DNA of 21,741 nt from Candidatus Poseidoniaceae archaeon (GCA_028822955.1 JAPKCL010000020.1:1-21741); one strand, 5' to 3'; numbered from the stretch's first letter, positions 7,553 through 15,748 are shown. The notes: generated by a model from the sequence alone, not told the origin. Numbers and translations: made by a program.

Positions 7553-8010
7553 AAGTCGGGCACTTGTTCCCATTGTGAAAGAGCATGTTCATCTTTCAAA
7601 AGCTCGGTGAATTGAAGTTCATGGCTGGTAACGGCCTTTATCTCGACTTCGCGTTCGACTTCTTCTGACTGAACCCAGGAAACCTGTGCGGAAAGAACGA
7701 CTTCTTCCTGCCTCCAAACAACCGATATGAGACAATCAACCAGCCATTGTTGCTTCACCTCTGCCTTATACAGTACTTCTTCTAACCATTGTACTAAAAG
7801 TAAGTCCCATTGCTTGACCTGACCATCATACGGTGCAGTTATTTGCCATTGGGCTGCGTGGCGGATGTGCGAATTAATTGTTTTCCGTGCAGATTCTGAG
7901 AGGAGTATATCCTGCATTCCAACGGTTGCTTCTGTGAACAAACGACTTGGTTTTGATGCAAATGCTCGCAGACCTATGTCTGCAGTTGTTGGCCTTGGCC
8001 AAGAACTCAT
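7510..8010 (-). CDS. Archease (activator of the RtcB RNA ligase)
   Basis: Archease promotes guanylylation and turnover of the RNA ligase RtcB, which joins tRNA exons after intron removal. The 166 residues show the family pattern: PTTADIGLRAFASKPSRLF near the N-terminus, with the metal-binding aspartate but T where HTAD is usual. WDLLLVQWLEEVLY is in the middle, followed by VEIKAVTSHELQF. The chain ends in WFCDVVFDI, whose terminal Asp-Ile is typical. It is slightly longer than the usual 140 or so residues. ATG 8010 is preceded by GAGGTGG 4 bases upstream. It is the third gene of a run behind the PfkB-like gene (9-base gap). The splicing endonuclease gene lies on the other side of this run, which supports the role. 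rtcB itself is not in the window. Confidence 0.9.
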   Translation of the reverse strand: MSSWPRPTTADIGLRAFASKPSRLFTEATVGMQDILLSESARKTINSHIRHAAQWQITAPYDGQVKQWDLLLVQWLEEVLYKAEVKQQWLVDCLISVVWRQEEVVLSAQVSWVQSEEVEREVEIKAVTSHELQFTELLKDEHALSQWEQVPDFQGPGWFCDVVFDI

Positions 8011-8019
8011 CCGACCACC

Positions 8020-9096
8020 TCAGCGCTTAGAAACTTGAAGATTCCAAGACATTTCACCAATACGGTCTATTAAGTCATCACGACTCAAAACAAACGATTC
8101 AGTGCGGTTCGCACCTAAGATACATTCACATGCAGCATTTGCTAATAACGCAGTGTTCCGAACAGATAATTTCTTTGATATTGCTACTGCAATCGCAACA
8201 GCAGCAGCATCGATCAATCCAATCATTTGGCGCAAATCATCGAGTGTGCATGGTGCATGAACTACTTCTTCATCACGTGAATAAATAGTTACACCTGCTT
8301 CACCGGAAAGAACAACCAAATGGTCCCAGTTATGCGTTTCAATCAACATGGATGCAGCCTCGCTGCCAGTAGATGCACCGAGTCTTCTTCGCATCAATTC
8401 AAGTCCCTGTGATTGGAAAAGAATCCAATTAACGCCGTGTGTGCGATGCAATCCAGTGAGTTTCGGGTCTGCAATAATTGGGACATTCTTCTCTCTTGCT
8501 GCCGCAATGATTCTTTCAGCACCGGCATCATTCACGACACCTTGCCCATAATCTGAAAGAATCAAGACATTTGCTGATTGAACTTCATGAATTGCTTGGT
8601 CGTAAAGCAATAATGAAGCGTCTGAAGGTACCGGATTATCATCTTCCACATCCCACCGTAGGAGGAGTTGTTCATCGCTCACTAAACTTTCACGAGTTGC
8701 TAAAAGTCGTGTTTTTACCGTTGTTGTTCTTCCTTCAATAATTGCAATTCCGTTAGTCGAAACACCTTCATCGTCGAGTAATTCCAAGATGTTTAATCCG
8801 GCCTTGTCATCTCCTACGACACCAAACAGGTGACTTTGCAATCCCATTGAATTGAGTCCACGCCCAACGTGTGCCGCAGCACCAACATCTTCTTCGCGCA
8901 TGGTTTCGCGAAGAACAGGCACTGGTGCTCTTGAATTGAGGTTATTCGCATAACCGTGGATGTAGCAATCCATCATGATGTCTCCAATGAGGACAACTTT
9001 GCTTTTCTCAGCAGCCTTCAGTTGGTTTTTGAGATTATTGAGGTCTTCGTAAATTGCCTCTTCTTCATCGGACATACCCATATCGAACCCTCGCAT
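8020..9096 (-). CDS. HldE/PfkB-family sugar-kinase-like protein with degenerate nucleotide-site motifs
   Basis: This 358-residue protein most resembles the kinase domain of HldE (heptose 7-phosphate kinase). It has VVLIGDIMMDCYIHG at about 34-48, LNSRAPVPVLRE, GAAAHVGRGLNSMG at about 72-85, VVGDDKAG, VLILSDYGQGVV at about 177-188 and IIADPK at about 207-212. The later motifs are eroded. The usual TGAGD reads IGLID at 292-296, so the catalytic aspartate may remain (D296) but the anion-hole glycine is gone. The TPNxxE-type segment reads FQSQGLEL. The nucleotidyltransferase half of HldE is absent. An N-terminal acidic, helical extension of about 30 residues precedes the domain. ATG 9096 has AGGAG 3 bases upstream, and ATG 9081 is an alternative. 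It may be a weak or repurposed kinase or a pseudokinase. It lies between the TerB-like regulator gene (18-base gap) and archease. Confidence 0.82.
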   Translation of the reverse strand: MRGFDMGMSDEEEAIYEDLNNLKNQLKAAEKSKVVLIGDIMMDCYIHGYANNLNSRAPVPVLRETMREEDVGAAAHVGRGLNSMGLQSHLFGVVGDDKAGLNILELLDDEGVSTNGIAIIEGRTTTVKTRLLATRESLVSDEQLLLRWDVEDDNPVPSDASLLLYDQAIHEVQSANVLILSDYGQGVVNDAGAERIIAAAREKNVPIIADPKLTGLHRTHGVNWILFQSQGLELMRRRLGASTGSEAASMLIETHNWDHLVVLSGEAGVTIYSRDEEVVHAPCTLDDLRQMIGLIDAAAVAIAVAISKKLSVRNTALLANAACECILGANRTESFVLSRDDLIDRIGEMSWNLQVSKR

Positions 9097-9114
9097 TTGC
9101 TCCTATGAGACCAT

Positions 9115-10074
9115 TCACTTGATATTATCGCGTAGTTCTGCTAGTAGAGTTGCGTGTTGTGCTTCAGAAATACCGAGAGTTTCACGTAATGTCGCTAGCA
9201 TTGCGCCTTCGTCACGGGTGATGACTCCATCATCCAATGCCGTGACAAGGGTTGATTTGTAGGTGATATATTTCTGAGAGACAATTGGCGATTGTTTTGC
9301 ATCATTCAATAATTTGTCATGTGTTAATCGGTCAAAACCATAGGCTATTCGAACAGTTTCGAGTAATGCAATTTCATCATCAATTAATTCTCCATCAACC
9401 ATTGCTTGTCGTAACATATCACGGTAAATCTCTTCAGGTGGTGGTGCTTTTTGTTCGCGCCGAGCCTCATCAGACAAACGGCGTACACGCTCAGGGTGCA
9501 TACCAAGGAAATCGACAACTTCAGAAAGTAAATACTGTTCATCACGAGTGATTTTTCCATCTTCCCAGGCCCGTGCAAATAATCTTCGAATCAAATGCTC
9601 CCCTGCCTGTGCATCAAGTGACGCTACACCTTCAGGGTTTGAGACCGGTGAAACGACTGGGTTTTCGTGGAAATTCATCCCTTCATCTACAAATGAAAGT
9701 AAATCAAGTGACGCTTGACCACCCTTTCGCAATTCAGATAGTGGGACGCTTTGACCATCACGGTTTACCAATTGAGAAAGTATTCTTTCACGTAAAGCGC
9801 TTGCCTTAACTCGACCTGTTGGCGTCAATCCATAGACCTGCCGTCGTTGTTTTGCACCAGGTACATGCCGTTTGGAATTTGTGAGGTCACCTCGAAGTTC
9901 TAGTCGTTTTAGCGTCCGAGGTACGTGCTTACGTTGAACGTGTACTGCAGCAGAAATACCAGCTTGTGTAAGTGCGGCAGGAGCCTCCCATTCACCTTCT
10001 GGCAAATTGTTATCGCATAAATGCAACAACATCCGCTCTTCAGTCGTCAATGAACCAAGATAGCCGTCAACCAT
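9115..10074 (-). CDS. Winged-helix protein with three TerB-like acidic helical repeats
   Basis: A 319-residue protein from ATG 10074, which follows GGGGAG by 4 bases; the frame stays open further upstream but that part looks non-coding. Residues 1-100 form a winged-helix fold: LTTEERMLLHLC, ALTQAGISAAVHVQRKHVPRTLKRLELRGDL, then the wing YGLTPTGRVKASAL. The C-terminal half carries three related units: EDGKITRDEQYLL at about 171-183, VDGELIDDEIALL at about 226-238 and DDGVITRDEGAML at about 281-293. Each is followed by a helix ending in a Gly-hydrophobic pair. This spacing recalls TerB-like domains, whose acidic DG..T.DE loops may bind metal. It is the first gene of the run leading to the kinase-like gene and archease. 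It may act as a DNA-binding sensor, but its targets and signal are unknown. Confidence 0.8.
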   Translation of the reverse strand: MVDGYLGSLTTEERMLLHLCDNNLPEGEWEAPAALTQAGISAAVHVQRKHVPRTLKRLELRGDLTNSKRHVPGAKQRRQVYGLTPTGRVKASALRERILSQLVNRDGQSVPLSELRKGGQASLDLLSFVDEGMNFHENPVVSPVSNPEGVASLDAQAGEHLIRRLFARAWEDGKITRDEQYLLSEVVDFLGMHPERVRRLSDEARREQKAPPPEEIYRDMLRQAMVDGELIDDEIALLETVRIAYGFDRLTHDKLLNDAKQSPIVSQKYITYKSTLVTALDDGVITRDEGAMLATLRETLGISEAQHATLLAELRDNIK

Positions 10075-10161
10075 TTCGCTCCCCAATGTGCCGTAGAAGT
10101 GAAGGCACATAGGGGCATCGGTTACCCTACAAGTCAAATGCGGCGATGGTGACGGCGAAGC

Positions 10162-11274
10162 ATGGCGAGACAGAACCGTAAGTTCACGCCACGGCAGAGA
10201 ACAACTCGGCCATTGGGGGTCTCTTTGACCACGAACCTTCCTCCTTCGCAAGCGCTTCTTCCACCGGTCATGCGAGACGGCAGTTGGTTTATTGAGCCCC
10301 CCCTCTCTTCACGTCTGTATCAAAAAAGTGGACTTGGTAATATGCAGAGTGATCAAAGTATCCGTCTCACATCTGAAGAAATTTTATTTTGTCATTGGCA
10401 CCGTCATGTACCGCTTCCGAGTGAGCATTGGTTTCAGGATTGTGTGAAGGAGAACCCTGATATTGTCGCTCGTGGCGTCGTATTTGATACTGCACGGAGT
10501 GGAGGTGAAATCCTCATTCCAGCGGAAAACATACCATCGAAATGGGGGATTGAAATCCCCAAAGCAACTTGGGCATTACGCTGGAACCGTGAGCAGGTTT
10601 TTTCTAAGGAACATCCAGTTGCCCACGTGCGTTGGGCATGGACAACCGATGAAATAGACTGGGTCGAAATGCTCGAATGGACAAATACCGTTCATTCATA
10701 TGGCATGGTCGCAGAATTCTTTGTGATTGATGAAGAAATGGATGTAACCATGTATTTGCTCGGAATGGCCCATCCAAGTGGTAATCAACGCCTTTGGAGT
10801 TCATTTTCAAACGACGAAAAACAACATTTGTCAACTCTATGGGATAAGCGTATTACTCGAGGCACTGGATGGTATATTCCAGAGATGTCGGTATGGCCTT
10901 GTGAATCGATTGGCGTTGAGCACCTCTCTGGCCGTCATCTTCGTCATGAAGAGGGGGAATGGCTGGATGTCATGCTCAATGATTTAGAATTACCATCCGA
11001 ACTGGAACTTTTCAACGATCTTATGTTGCGAGGAGTACTCTTGCGACCTGGATTCAAATTCGGAAGTCGTTGGCGCGTTTATGATACACCCGTCGGAGAA
11101 GCACATGCACCTTGGCTTGTTCAACCCGTCGAGTTAGCACCAGTGAATTGGGAAGCTGCCTGTTTGGCAGTGCGTCTTTCCGAAGGTGTTCACAAGTTTT
11201 GGCTATGCGCACTTCCTATGAACAGAGAGTGGTTTTACTTGCAGATGCAGCGATGGTTACCTGGCCGTTCTTAG
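10162..11274 (+). CDS. endA: tRNA-splicing endonuclease, two-unit archaeal type
   Basis: The enzyme cuts introns from precursor tRNA at bulge-helix-bulge sites. The C-terminal unit has all three catalytic residues: tyrosine in FKFGSRWRVYD (Y307), histidine in GEAHAPWLVQ (H315) and lysine in EGVHKFWLCA (K345). The N-terminal half is a second, degenerate unit that begins at SSRLYQKSGLGN and RLTSEEILFCHWH. This layout matches the (alpha')2 euryarchaeal enzyme. The start is uncertain. ATG 10162 has GGTGA 9 bases upstream and gives 370 residues. ATG 10270 (MRDGSWFIEPP) gives 334 and fits the family N-terminus better. ATG 10342 would cut into the first unit. The gene diverges from the winged-helix gene, whose three-gene run ends in archease. 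Confidence 0.92.
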   Translation: MARQNRKFTPRQRTTRPLGVSLTTNLPPSQALLPPVMRDGSWFIEPPLSSRLYQKSGLGNMQSDQSIRLTSEEILFCHWHRHVPLPSEHWFQDCVKENPDIVARGVVFDTARSGGEILIPAENIPSKWGIEIPKATWALRWNREQVFSKEHPVAHVRWAWTTDEIDWVEMLEWTNTVHSYGMVAEFFVIDEEMDVTMYLLGMAHPSGNQRLWSSFSNDEKQHLSTLWDKRITRGTGWYIPEMSVWPCESIGVEHLSGRHLRHEEGEWLDVMLNDLELPSELELFNDLMLRGVLLRPGFKFGSRWRVYDTPVGEAHAPWLVQPVELAPVNWEAACLAVRLSEGVHKFWLCALPMNREWFYLQMQRWLPGRS

Positions 11275-11276
11275 AC

Positions 11277-13385
11277 TCATTCCAACTCATCAATTGAGCG
11301 GCCCCAGGCATCTGTGTCGTTCACAATCTCTTTGACGTCACTTTGTTTTCCAAGCGAAGGATTTAATTGGGATTGTTTAGTTTTTTTGACCTTATCAAAC
11401 ATTCCTATCAAGACCCAGACAACACAAACAATTCCAGCACTTCCGAGTAAATTCCCTGGTTTTCTCAGTTCATCGATGAGAGTTGTTTCGCCATCAAGGG
11501 CGGTATATTCGAGTTCTATTGTCCACCGATGTCCGCTTTGTGAGATAAGAATCAATTCTCCTTTCACCGTCATTCGGTCCTGCAGTAAATCATTTGGATC
11601 GATTTCTAATGAGGCTACATCATTCCCATCGAGAGTAATTTGATTTGATACGGTTCCGATACGTGACAAAGGTCCATCGAGTTGCACAGTAAAAGATTGC
11701 GATGAATTACCGAACGAGGAGACTGGTATCTCAATTGTGGATGGTTCAAATGCCGGAAGGGTTCCCGAAAATTTATTTTCGGCAGGTATTCGCCCAAGCG
11801 TTAAAATTTGAGTTTTCAAATACATAGAATCCCCACCACAATAAATGAAACCCTCAAGCGACGCAACGGCATTTACTGTAGATATTGATGAATACTGCAA
11901 TTCAATTTTATTGTTTTCGCCTTCAATAAGGTAACTCTCATTGGTGAACATTCTTCCGTCCGAGAGGCTTAGGTCATAAGTCAATTCACACGGTTCAGTA
12001 CTGCTAACAAATATGGGGAATCCATCCGTTGGTAAGTAAACGCCCCCAAAGTCGGGTGCATCGATGTGGAACTGTGGCGTACAGTTTGGAGCAGTAAAAT
12101 GTATTTGCACCGTTATATTGATCTCAACAGTAGCCACCCAAGGTACAAGAAATCCATCATGAGTGAATATTTGTATTCCCTCTGCGCCAAATTTCGTCCC
12201 ATTAAGAAAAAGGTCTGAGGCTTCTCCGGAATTTGCACCGTTTCGTAAATCGGTTCTTCCGTCAGCCTCGATTACGGTAAGCCATGGTTGGTCAGAATCC
12301 CGATTGAGTTCATTCTTATCCTCATCACCAACACTTCGGTCTTGATAAGTTACAAGAACTCCTGAACCGGGTAGATGTTGGTCAAATCCAGAGTTTGAAC
12401 GATATTCAATCCAGATATTCTCTTGGTCTGTTAATGGTATATGCAGCGAAGTGCCATTGTCGCTCATCCCGTTAAGTTGTACACTTGGTCCAATACAAGG
12501 GGATTGAGCACTTTCAGGCCAACTAAGGTCCATTGTTTTACTTCGGTTTGCTCCTAAAAGGTCGAGTGTGGCCGAAGATGGGAGTGCTGGCCAAACACCT
12601 CCTCCATTCCAGTTTCCACTTGCCATGATATCCCAATCACCAATACCCTGCCAACTGTTTAATTGACCTGTTTCATGAACAGGATAGAGGTCCATAGCGC
12701 CCATTTGATGTAGCATTTCATGGAGAATTGTTCCCATTCCACTTGACCCTGTACGAAGACTCGCCATTGTGTAATGTGCCACTTTCACACCTTCATCGAC
12801 TTCAATTGGCTCATCGAACGTAGTGAAATGACTCCAAATTTTTGAAGTTTGACTTGGATTCTCTTCTTGACCTTTTGTAGTATGCAAAATTAATAATCTG
12901 TCTACAAAACCGTCACCGTCTAGGTCGTATTCATCCCAATCCACATAGGTTTCATGGTCGAGTACAGTTTCTTCTGCTAATCGCATAGGAAGGAATGTTC
13001 CGTCATCTCCCATGTCCCGGTTACCATTTGAATCCGTACCATAGTCCGTAACTGGACCACTTGCACGAGATATTTTGCTGTTCACATCGACTTGCATAAC
13101 TGTCGTAGAACCTGACAGTTGTTGGATATACTTTTTTCCAACATCGTCTAAAAGAGCTTGAGCTTGATTGACACCCCATGCATCAGTCGATGGTTGCTCA
13201 TCAAAGTCAACAAGTAACACTAACCACCGTTCGTTTTCTTGCAAGGGTAGAAGATTCATCTCTTCATCTTCGATGTCGTATGTATTTTCTGCCATCCATT
13301 GTTCTAGTGTCTCATTGTTTGAGAAACTCCATGAACTCGCAAGTAACAGTATGATGATGACTGGCACACCATACCGTGGACTCAT
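11277..13385 (-). CDS. Membrane-anchored M6-like (immune inhibitor A-type) zinc metalloprotease
   Basis: An exported protease, probably on the outer face of the cell. From ATG 13385 it has 702 residues; a TTG two codons earlier is possible. An N-terminal signal segment, YGVPVIIILLLASSWSFS, lacks twin arginines and so fits Sec export. The zinc site HEMLHQMGAMDLY is at about 222-234 with a following Met-turn, WDIMASGNWNGGG. A calcium-type loop, DEYDLDGDGFVD, precedes it at about 151-162. The rest is strand-rich and could form adhesive or substrate-binding domains. One hydrophobic helix near the C-terminus (LLGSAGIVCVVWVLIGMF) precedes a charged tail of about 35 residues, so the protein stays anchored in the membrane. 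The gene starts 51 bases after the tatC stop. In MG-II-like marine heterotrophs, such proteases would fit protein degradation; this role is an inference. Confidence 0.88.
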   Translation of the reverse strand: MSPRYGVPVIIILLLASSWSFSNNETLEQWMAENTYDIEDEEMNLLPLQENERWLVLLVDFDEQPSTDAWGVNQAQALLDDVGKKYIQQLSGSTTVMQVDVNSKISRASGPVTDYGTDSNGNRDMGDDGTFLPMRLAEETVLDHETYVDWDEYDLDGDGFVDRLLILHTTKGQEENPSQTSKIWSHFTTFDEPIEVDEGVKVAHYTMASLRTGSSGMGTILHEMLHQMGAMDLYPVHETGQLNSWQGIGDWDIMASGNWNGGGVWPALPSSATLDLLGANRSKTMDLSWPESAQSPCIGPSVQLNGMSDNGTSLHIPLTDQENIWIEYRSNSGFDQHLPGSGVLVTYQDRSVGDEDKNELNRDSDQPWLTVIEADGRTDLRNGANSGEASDLFLNGTKFGAEGIQIFTHDGFLVPWVATVEINITVQIHFTAPNCTPQFHIDAPDFGGVYLPTDGFPIFVSSTEPCELTYDLSLSDGRMFTNESYLIEGENNKIELQYSSISTVNAVASLEGFIYCGGDSMYLKTQILTLGRIPAENKFSGTLPAFEPSTIEIPVSSFGNSSQSFTVQLDGPLSRIGTVSNQITLDGNDVASLEIDPNDLLQDRMTVKGELILISQSGHRWTIELEYTALDGETTLIDELRKPGNLLGSAGIVCVVWVLIGMFDKVKKTKQSQLNPSLGKQSDVKEIVNDTDAWGRSIDELE

Positions 13386-13436
13386 GCTCAATGGGACTAC
13401 GGTGAAGTGTTTGAATGCTTGGCTTTACAGGGTAGG

Positions 13437-14753
13437 TTAAAGCACAGTTGTAGATATGTTGAGTGGATGTATTGTGTCGAGAACAGAGGTGAGATGCTTT
13501 GGTTCCAGTTGGAGTAAAACCTGCTCAGGTCGAAGTTGCATCCCCCATGACTCAGAGTGAGGGCGAGTATCGAGAATCAGTTCGTTAATTTTTGAGTTCT
13601 GAAGGAGAGTGAATACTCGTTCGTGAACGGTTGATTCGGGCCATGGGTCCTCAAGTGTAGCGATTTTTAATTCAATTTCCGTTAATTGGAATGGTGAAGT
13701 GAGTGTTCGATGTGATTGAGTTTGAAGCAGATCAAGTCCTCGTAATGAACATCCTATTGAATGACAATTCGACTTGAAGGAATTTGGTAGTGGGTTCGAA
13801 GAACAACCACTGATGATCACATCTGTCAATCGGTGTTGAAGAGCTATTTCCAGTAAGTGTTCTCTCTCACTATTGGAAGTGCACAAAGAATGGGCAGAAT
13901 GAATTGGAAATGGGGCGTTAAGTTGCTTTGAAAGTGGGAGTGCAGCCCCACTGCATGAACAGTCGACCATGAGTATGTTACGAATACCACCTTCGTCATC
14001 CATGATTTTACTTTGACCAATCATTGTAGGTGGTGGTGAACGTAGCCATTTGCGTGAACACATTTCGATTGTACCGATAGCAAATACTCCCAATAGAAGT
14101 GCTAGACCACCAAACTCAGGCAGTGAGGCGAAGAGGAGGAGGATAGTCAGTCCATAAATCCGAATCCTCCACCAATCAGCAGACTCTTCATTGAGCATTC
14201 CTGACATTCCAGCGAGCATCATTGCAAATACTGCGCATGCAACAATAATTTCCGACCAAATCACCGCAATGACAATTGAAAGCATGTGGACCGCGTCATA
14301 GCGAGCATCAAGTTGCATCGATTGGTGAGTTTGGTGCCCAGTTTCAAACAGGAACGGAAACAACAGTCCAATCGTACTCAACACGGCTAAAATCACACTG
14401 AATATTCCTGCGAAAAACCAATTTCGAAGCAACTTTCTCTCGGCAGGGAGTAAACCGGGTCGCGCAAATGACCATGTCTGTTGTAATAGAAATGGCATCA
14501 CTGTAAGTAGTCCTAGAACTGCAGCAGTCATCCATCTGACAGCACTCCATTTTGCAGGGTCAAAGAGATTTAGACAACCGGTTTCACATGGATTGAGGTA
14601 TCGTAAAACCGTATCGAGAATAGCATCAACTTGAGTGAGCCATGCAACTGTTGCGAGTGAAGTGAGAAACAGAAGGAGTGTGACTCTCGCTGTTAATTCG
14701 TTCAAATGTTCCTGAACAGGACTTTGTTGGTCGCGTTCAAGTTGCAGTGACAT
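13437..14753 (-). CDS. tatC: TatC translocase subunit with an added cysteine-rich C-terminal domain
   Basis: TatC is the receptor of the twin-arginine export system. Residues 1-235 are TatC. They include the amphipathic HLNELTARVTLLLF (with the conserved glutamate), the outer loop NPCETGCLNLFD with two cysteines, PFLLQQTWSFARPGLLPAERKLLRNW at about 87-112, and further membrane helices up to GLALLLGVFAIGTIEMC. The protein is about 190 residues longer than usual. The extra cytoplasmic part (about 257-438) has MVDCSCSGAA, SLCTSNSEREHLLEIAL, TDVIISGCSSNPLP and NCHSIGCSLRGLDLL. That order of motifs recalls the N-terminal domain of HdrA (CxCG, CS..GQELI, VVVAACSP). The resemblance was judged by eye. 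No tatA gene is visible. ATG 14753 starts 38 bases after the CxCH-protein stop. Confidence 0.9.
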   Translation of the reverse strand: MSLQLERDQQSPVQEHLNELTARVTLLLFLTSLATVAWLTQVDAILDTVLRYLNPCETGCLNLFDPAKWSAVRWMTAAVLGLLTVMPFLLQQTWSFARPGLLPAERKLLRNWFFAGIFSVILAVLSTIGLLFPFLFETGHQTHQSMQLDARYDAVHMLSIVIAVIWSEIIVACAVFAMMLAGMSGMLNEESADWWRIRIYGLTILLLFASLPEFGGLALLLGVFAIGTIEMCSRKWLRSPPPTMIGQSKIMDDEGGIRNILMVDCSCSGAALPLSKQLNAPFPIHSAHSLCTSNSEREHLLEIALQHRLTDVIISGCSSNPLPNSFKSNCHSIGCSLRGLDLLQTQSHRTLTSPFQLTEIELKIATLEDPWPESTVHERVFTLLQNSKINELILDTRPHSESWGMQLRPEQVLLQLEPKHLTSVLDTIHPLNISTTVL

Positions 14754-14791
14754 AGCCTACCCTCAAGTATCCGTGGAGGAAGAAGATAAAC

Positions 14792-15748
14792 TCAGACAAG
14801 GTCCTTTGCTTGAGGTGAAGCACGAGCCTGTACAATTGTTCGGTAAACGCCAAATATGGCCCAAAGGGCGAGCATACCCAGAGTGAGCATAATCTCCCAT
14901 GGCTGTTCACCATCGACCGCCCAAGCAAACATGACGAGCAACAGAGCTGCTACGGCACTACGGCGGACACCTTGCGGGATAGCAAGACTCTTGTCGAGGT
15001 ATTCAGGACCACCGCCAAACCTGCGCTCATAAAATTCACCTTGAATTACCGCAGCCACGATAATGATTGAAAGTGTAGCAAAATAGAACAGATTTCCATC
15101 ATCAAAGAATTTTTCAGCGAGATTTTCTTGACGTTCTGCCTCGACACCCGCAGGGTCTTCAACAGCAACGAAGAGTGCATCATAATCGCCTACACTGATT
15201 GTACGAAGTGCCAAACCATCATCGTCATCATTAGTTGTAGTATCAGGTGGACTTATTGAGAAAGAAATAATGTTCCAAGCATCTCCTGCGTCAAAGTTAC
15301 CGTTTCCATTGACAGCATTTCCTACTAATTGGAATGGAATGATTCCGACATCAGAACTTGGTGCAGTCCATGTGATGATCCAGTCATTTCCAACGGCCGA
15401 TTGTGAAAGAGCACCAGGTTCATCTGCAACAGTTCTCGAACCTTCGCCTGGTGTAAGTGTTCCCTTGTTGTAGTCCCAAATCATGTATCCGCCATCTGGA
15501 TTTTCAGCATGCTGAAGTGAAATTGTAAAGTCATACGATTGGTCGACAGTATAGGAGCGAGGGACACCAGAAATTGAAACAACAACAGAATTTGACGGAG
15601 CACCATCTCCATGACAACTGCATCCAGTTTCAACAACGAGATTATCACCACTCTTCCAAGGCGGTCCACCGGGCATTGCCAAAGCAGGTGCAATCAAGAG
15701 GAGTGCCATTAATCCAAAGACCAACAATCGAGAATTGCGTGATAGCAT
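14792..15748 (-). CDS. Exported CxCH (Reeler-like) protein with C-terminal membrane helices
   Basis: A 318-residue protein from ATG 15748, which has GGTGG 4 bases upstream (TTG at 15760 is an alternative). A signal peptide, LLVFGLMALLLIAPALA, is followed by MPGGPPWKSGDNLVVETG and then CSCHGDG (C43, C45, H46). A strand-rich domain of about 130 residues follows (VVVSISGVPRSYTV, YDFTISLQHAEN, WIITWTAP). PGG...G..C.CHG followed by such a domain resembles the exported Reeler-type domains often found in marine bacteria, where the motif is usually CxxCH. Here one residue is missing between the cysteines, so ordinary c-type haem binding is doubtful. After an acidic linker (NDDDDG) come about three membrane helices (LFYFATLSIIIVAAVI, SAVAALLLVMFAWAV, IMLTLGMLALWAIFGV). 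The function is unknown; a redox or surface role is a guess. Confidence 0.75.
   Translation of the reverse strand: MLSRNSRLLVFGLMALLLIAPALAMPGGPPWKSGDNLVVETGCSCHGDGAPSNSVVVSISGVPRSYTVDQSYDFTISLQHAENPDGGYMIWDYNKGTLTPGEGSRTVADEPGALSQSAVGNDWIITWTAPSSDVGIIPFQLVGNAVNGNGNFDAGDAWNIISFSISPPDTTTNDDDDGLALRTISVGDYDALFVAVEDPAGVEAERQENLAEKFFDDGNLFYFATLSIIIVAAVIQGEFYERRFGGGPEYLDKSLAIPQGVRRSAVAALLLVMFAWAVDGEQPWEIMLTLGMLALWAIFGVYRTIVQARASPQAKDLV

Noticed and set aside
10075..10251. N-terminal extension of the winged-helix/TerB-like protein
   Set aside because: The extension is low in complexity, overlaps divergent endA and lacks a good ribosome site. ATG 10074 has GGGGAG at the right distance.
13437..15748. 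Twin-arginine signals on the protease and the CxCH protein as local TatC substrates
   Set aside because: Neither N-terminus has a consecutive arginine pair before the hydrophobic stretch (SPRYGVPV and SRNSRLLV). Both look like Sec signals.
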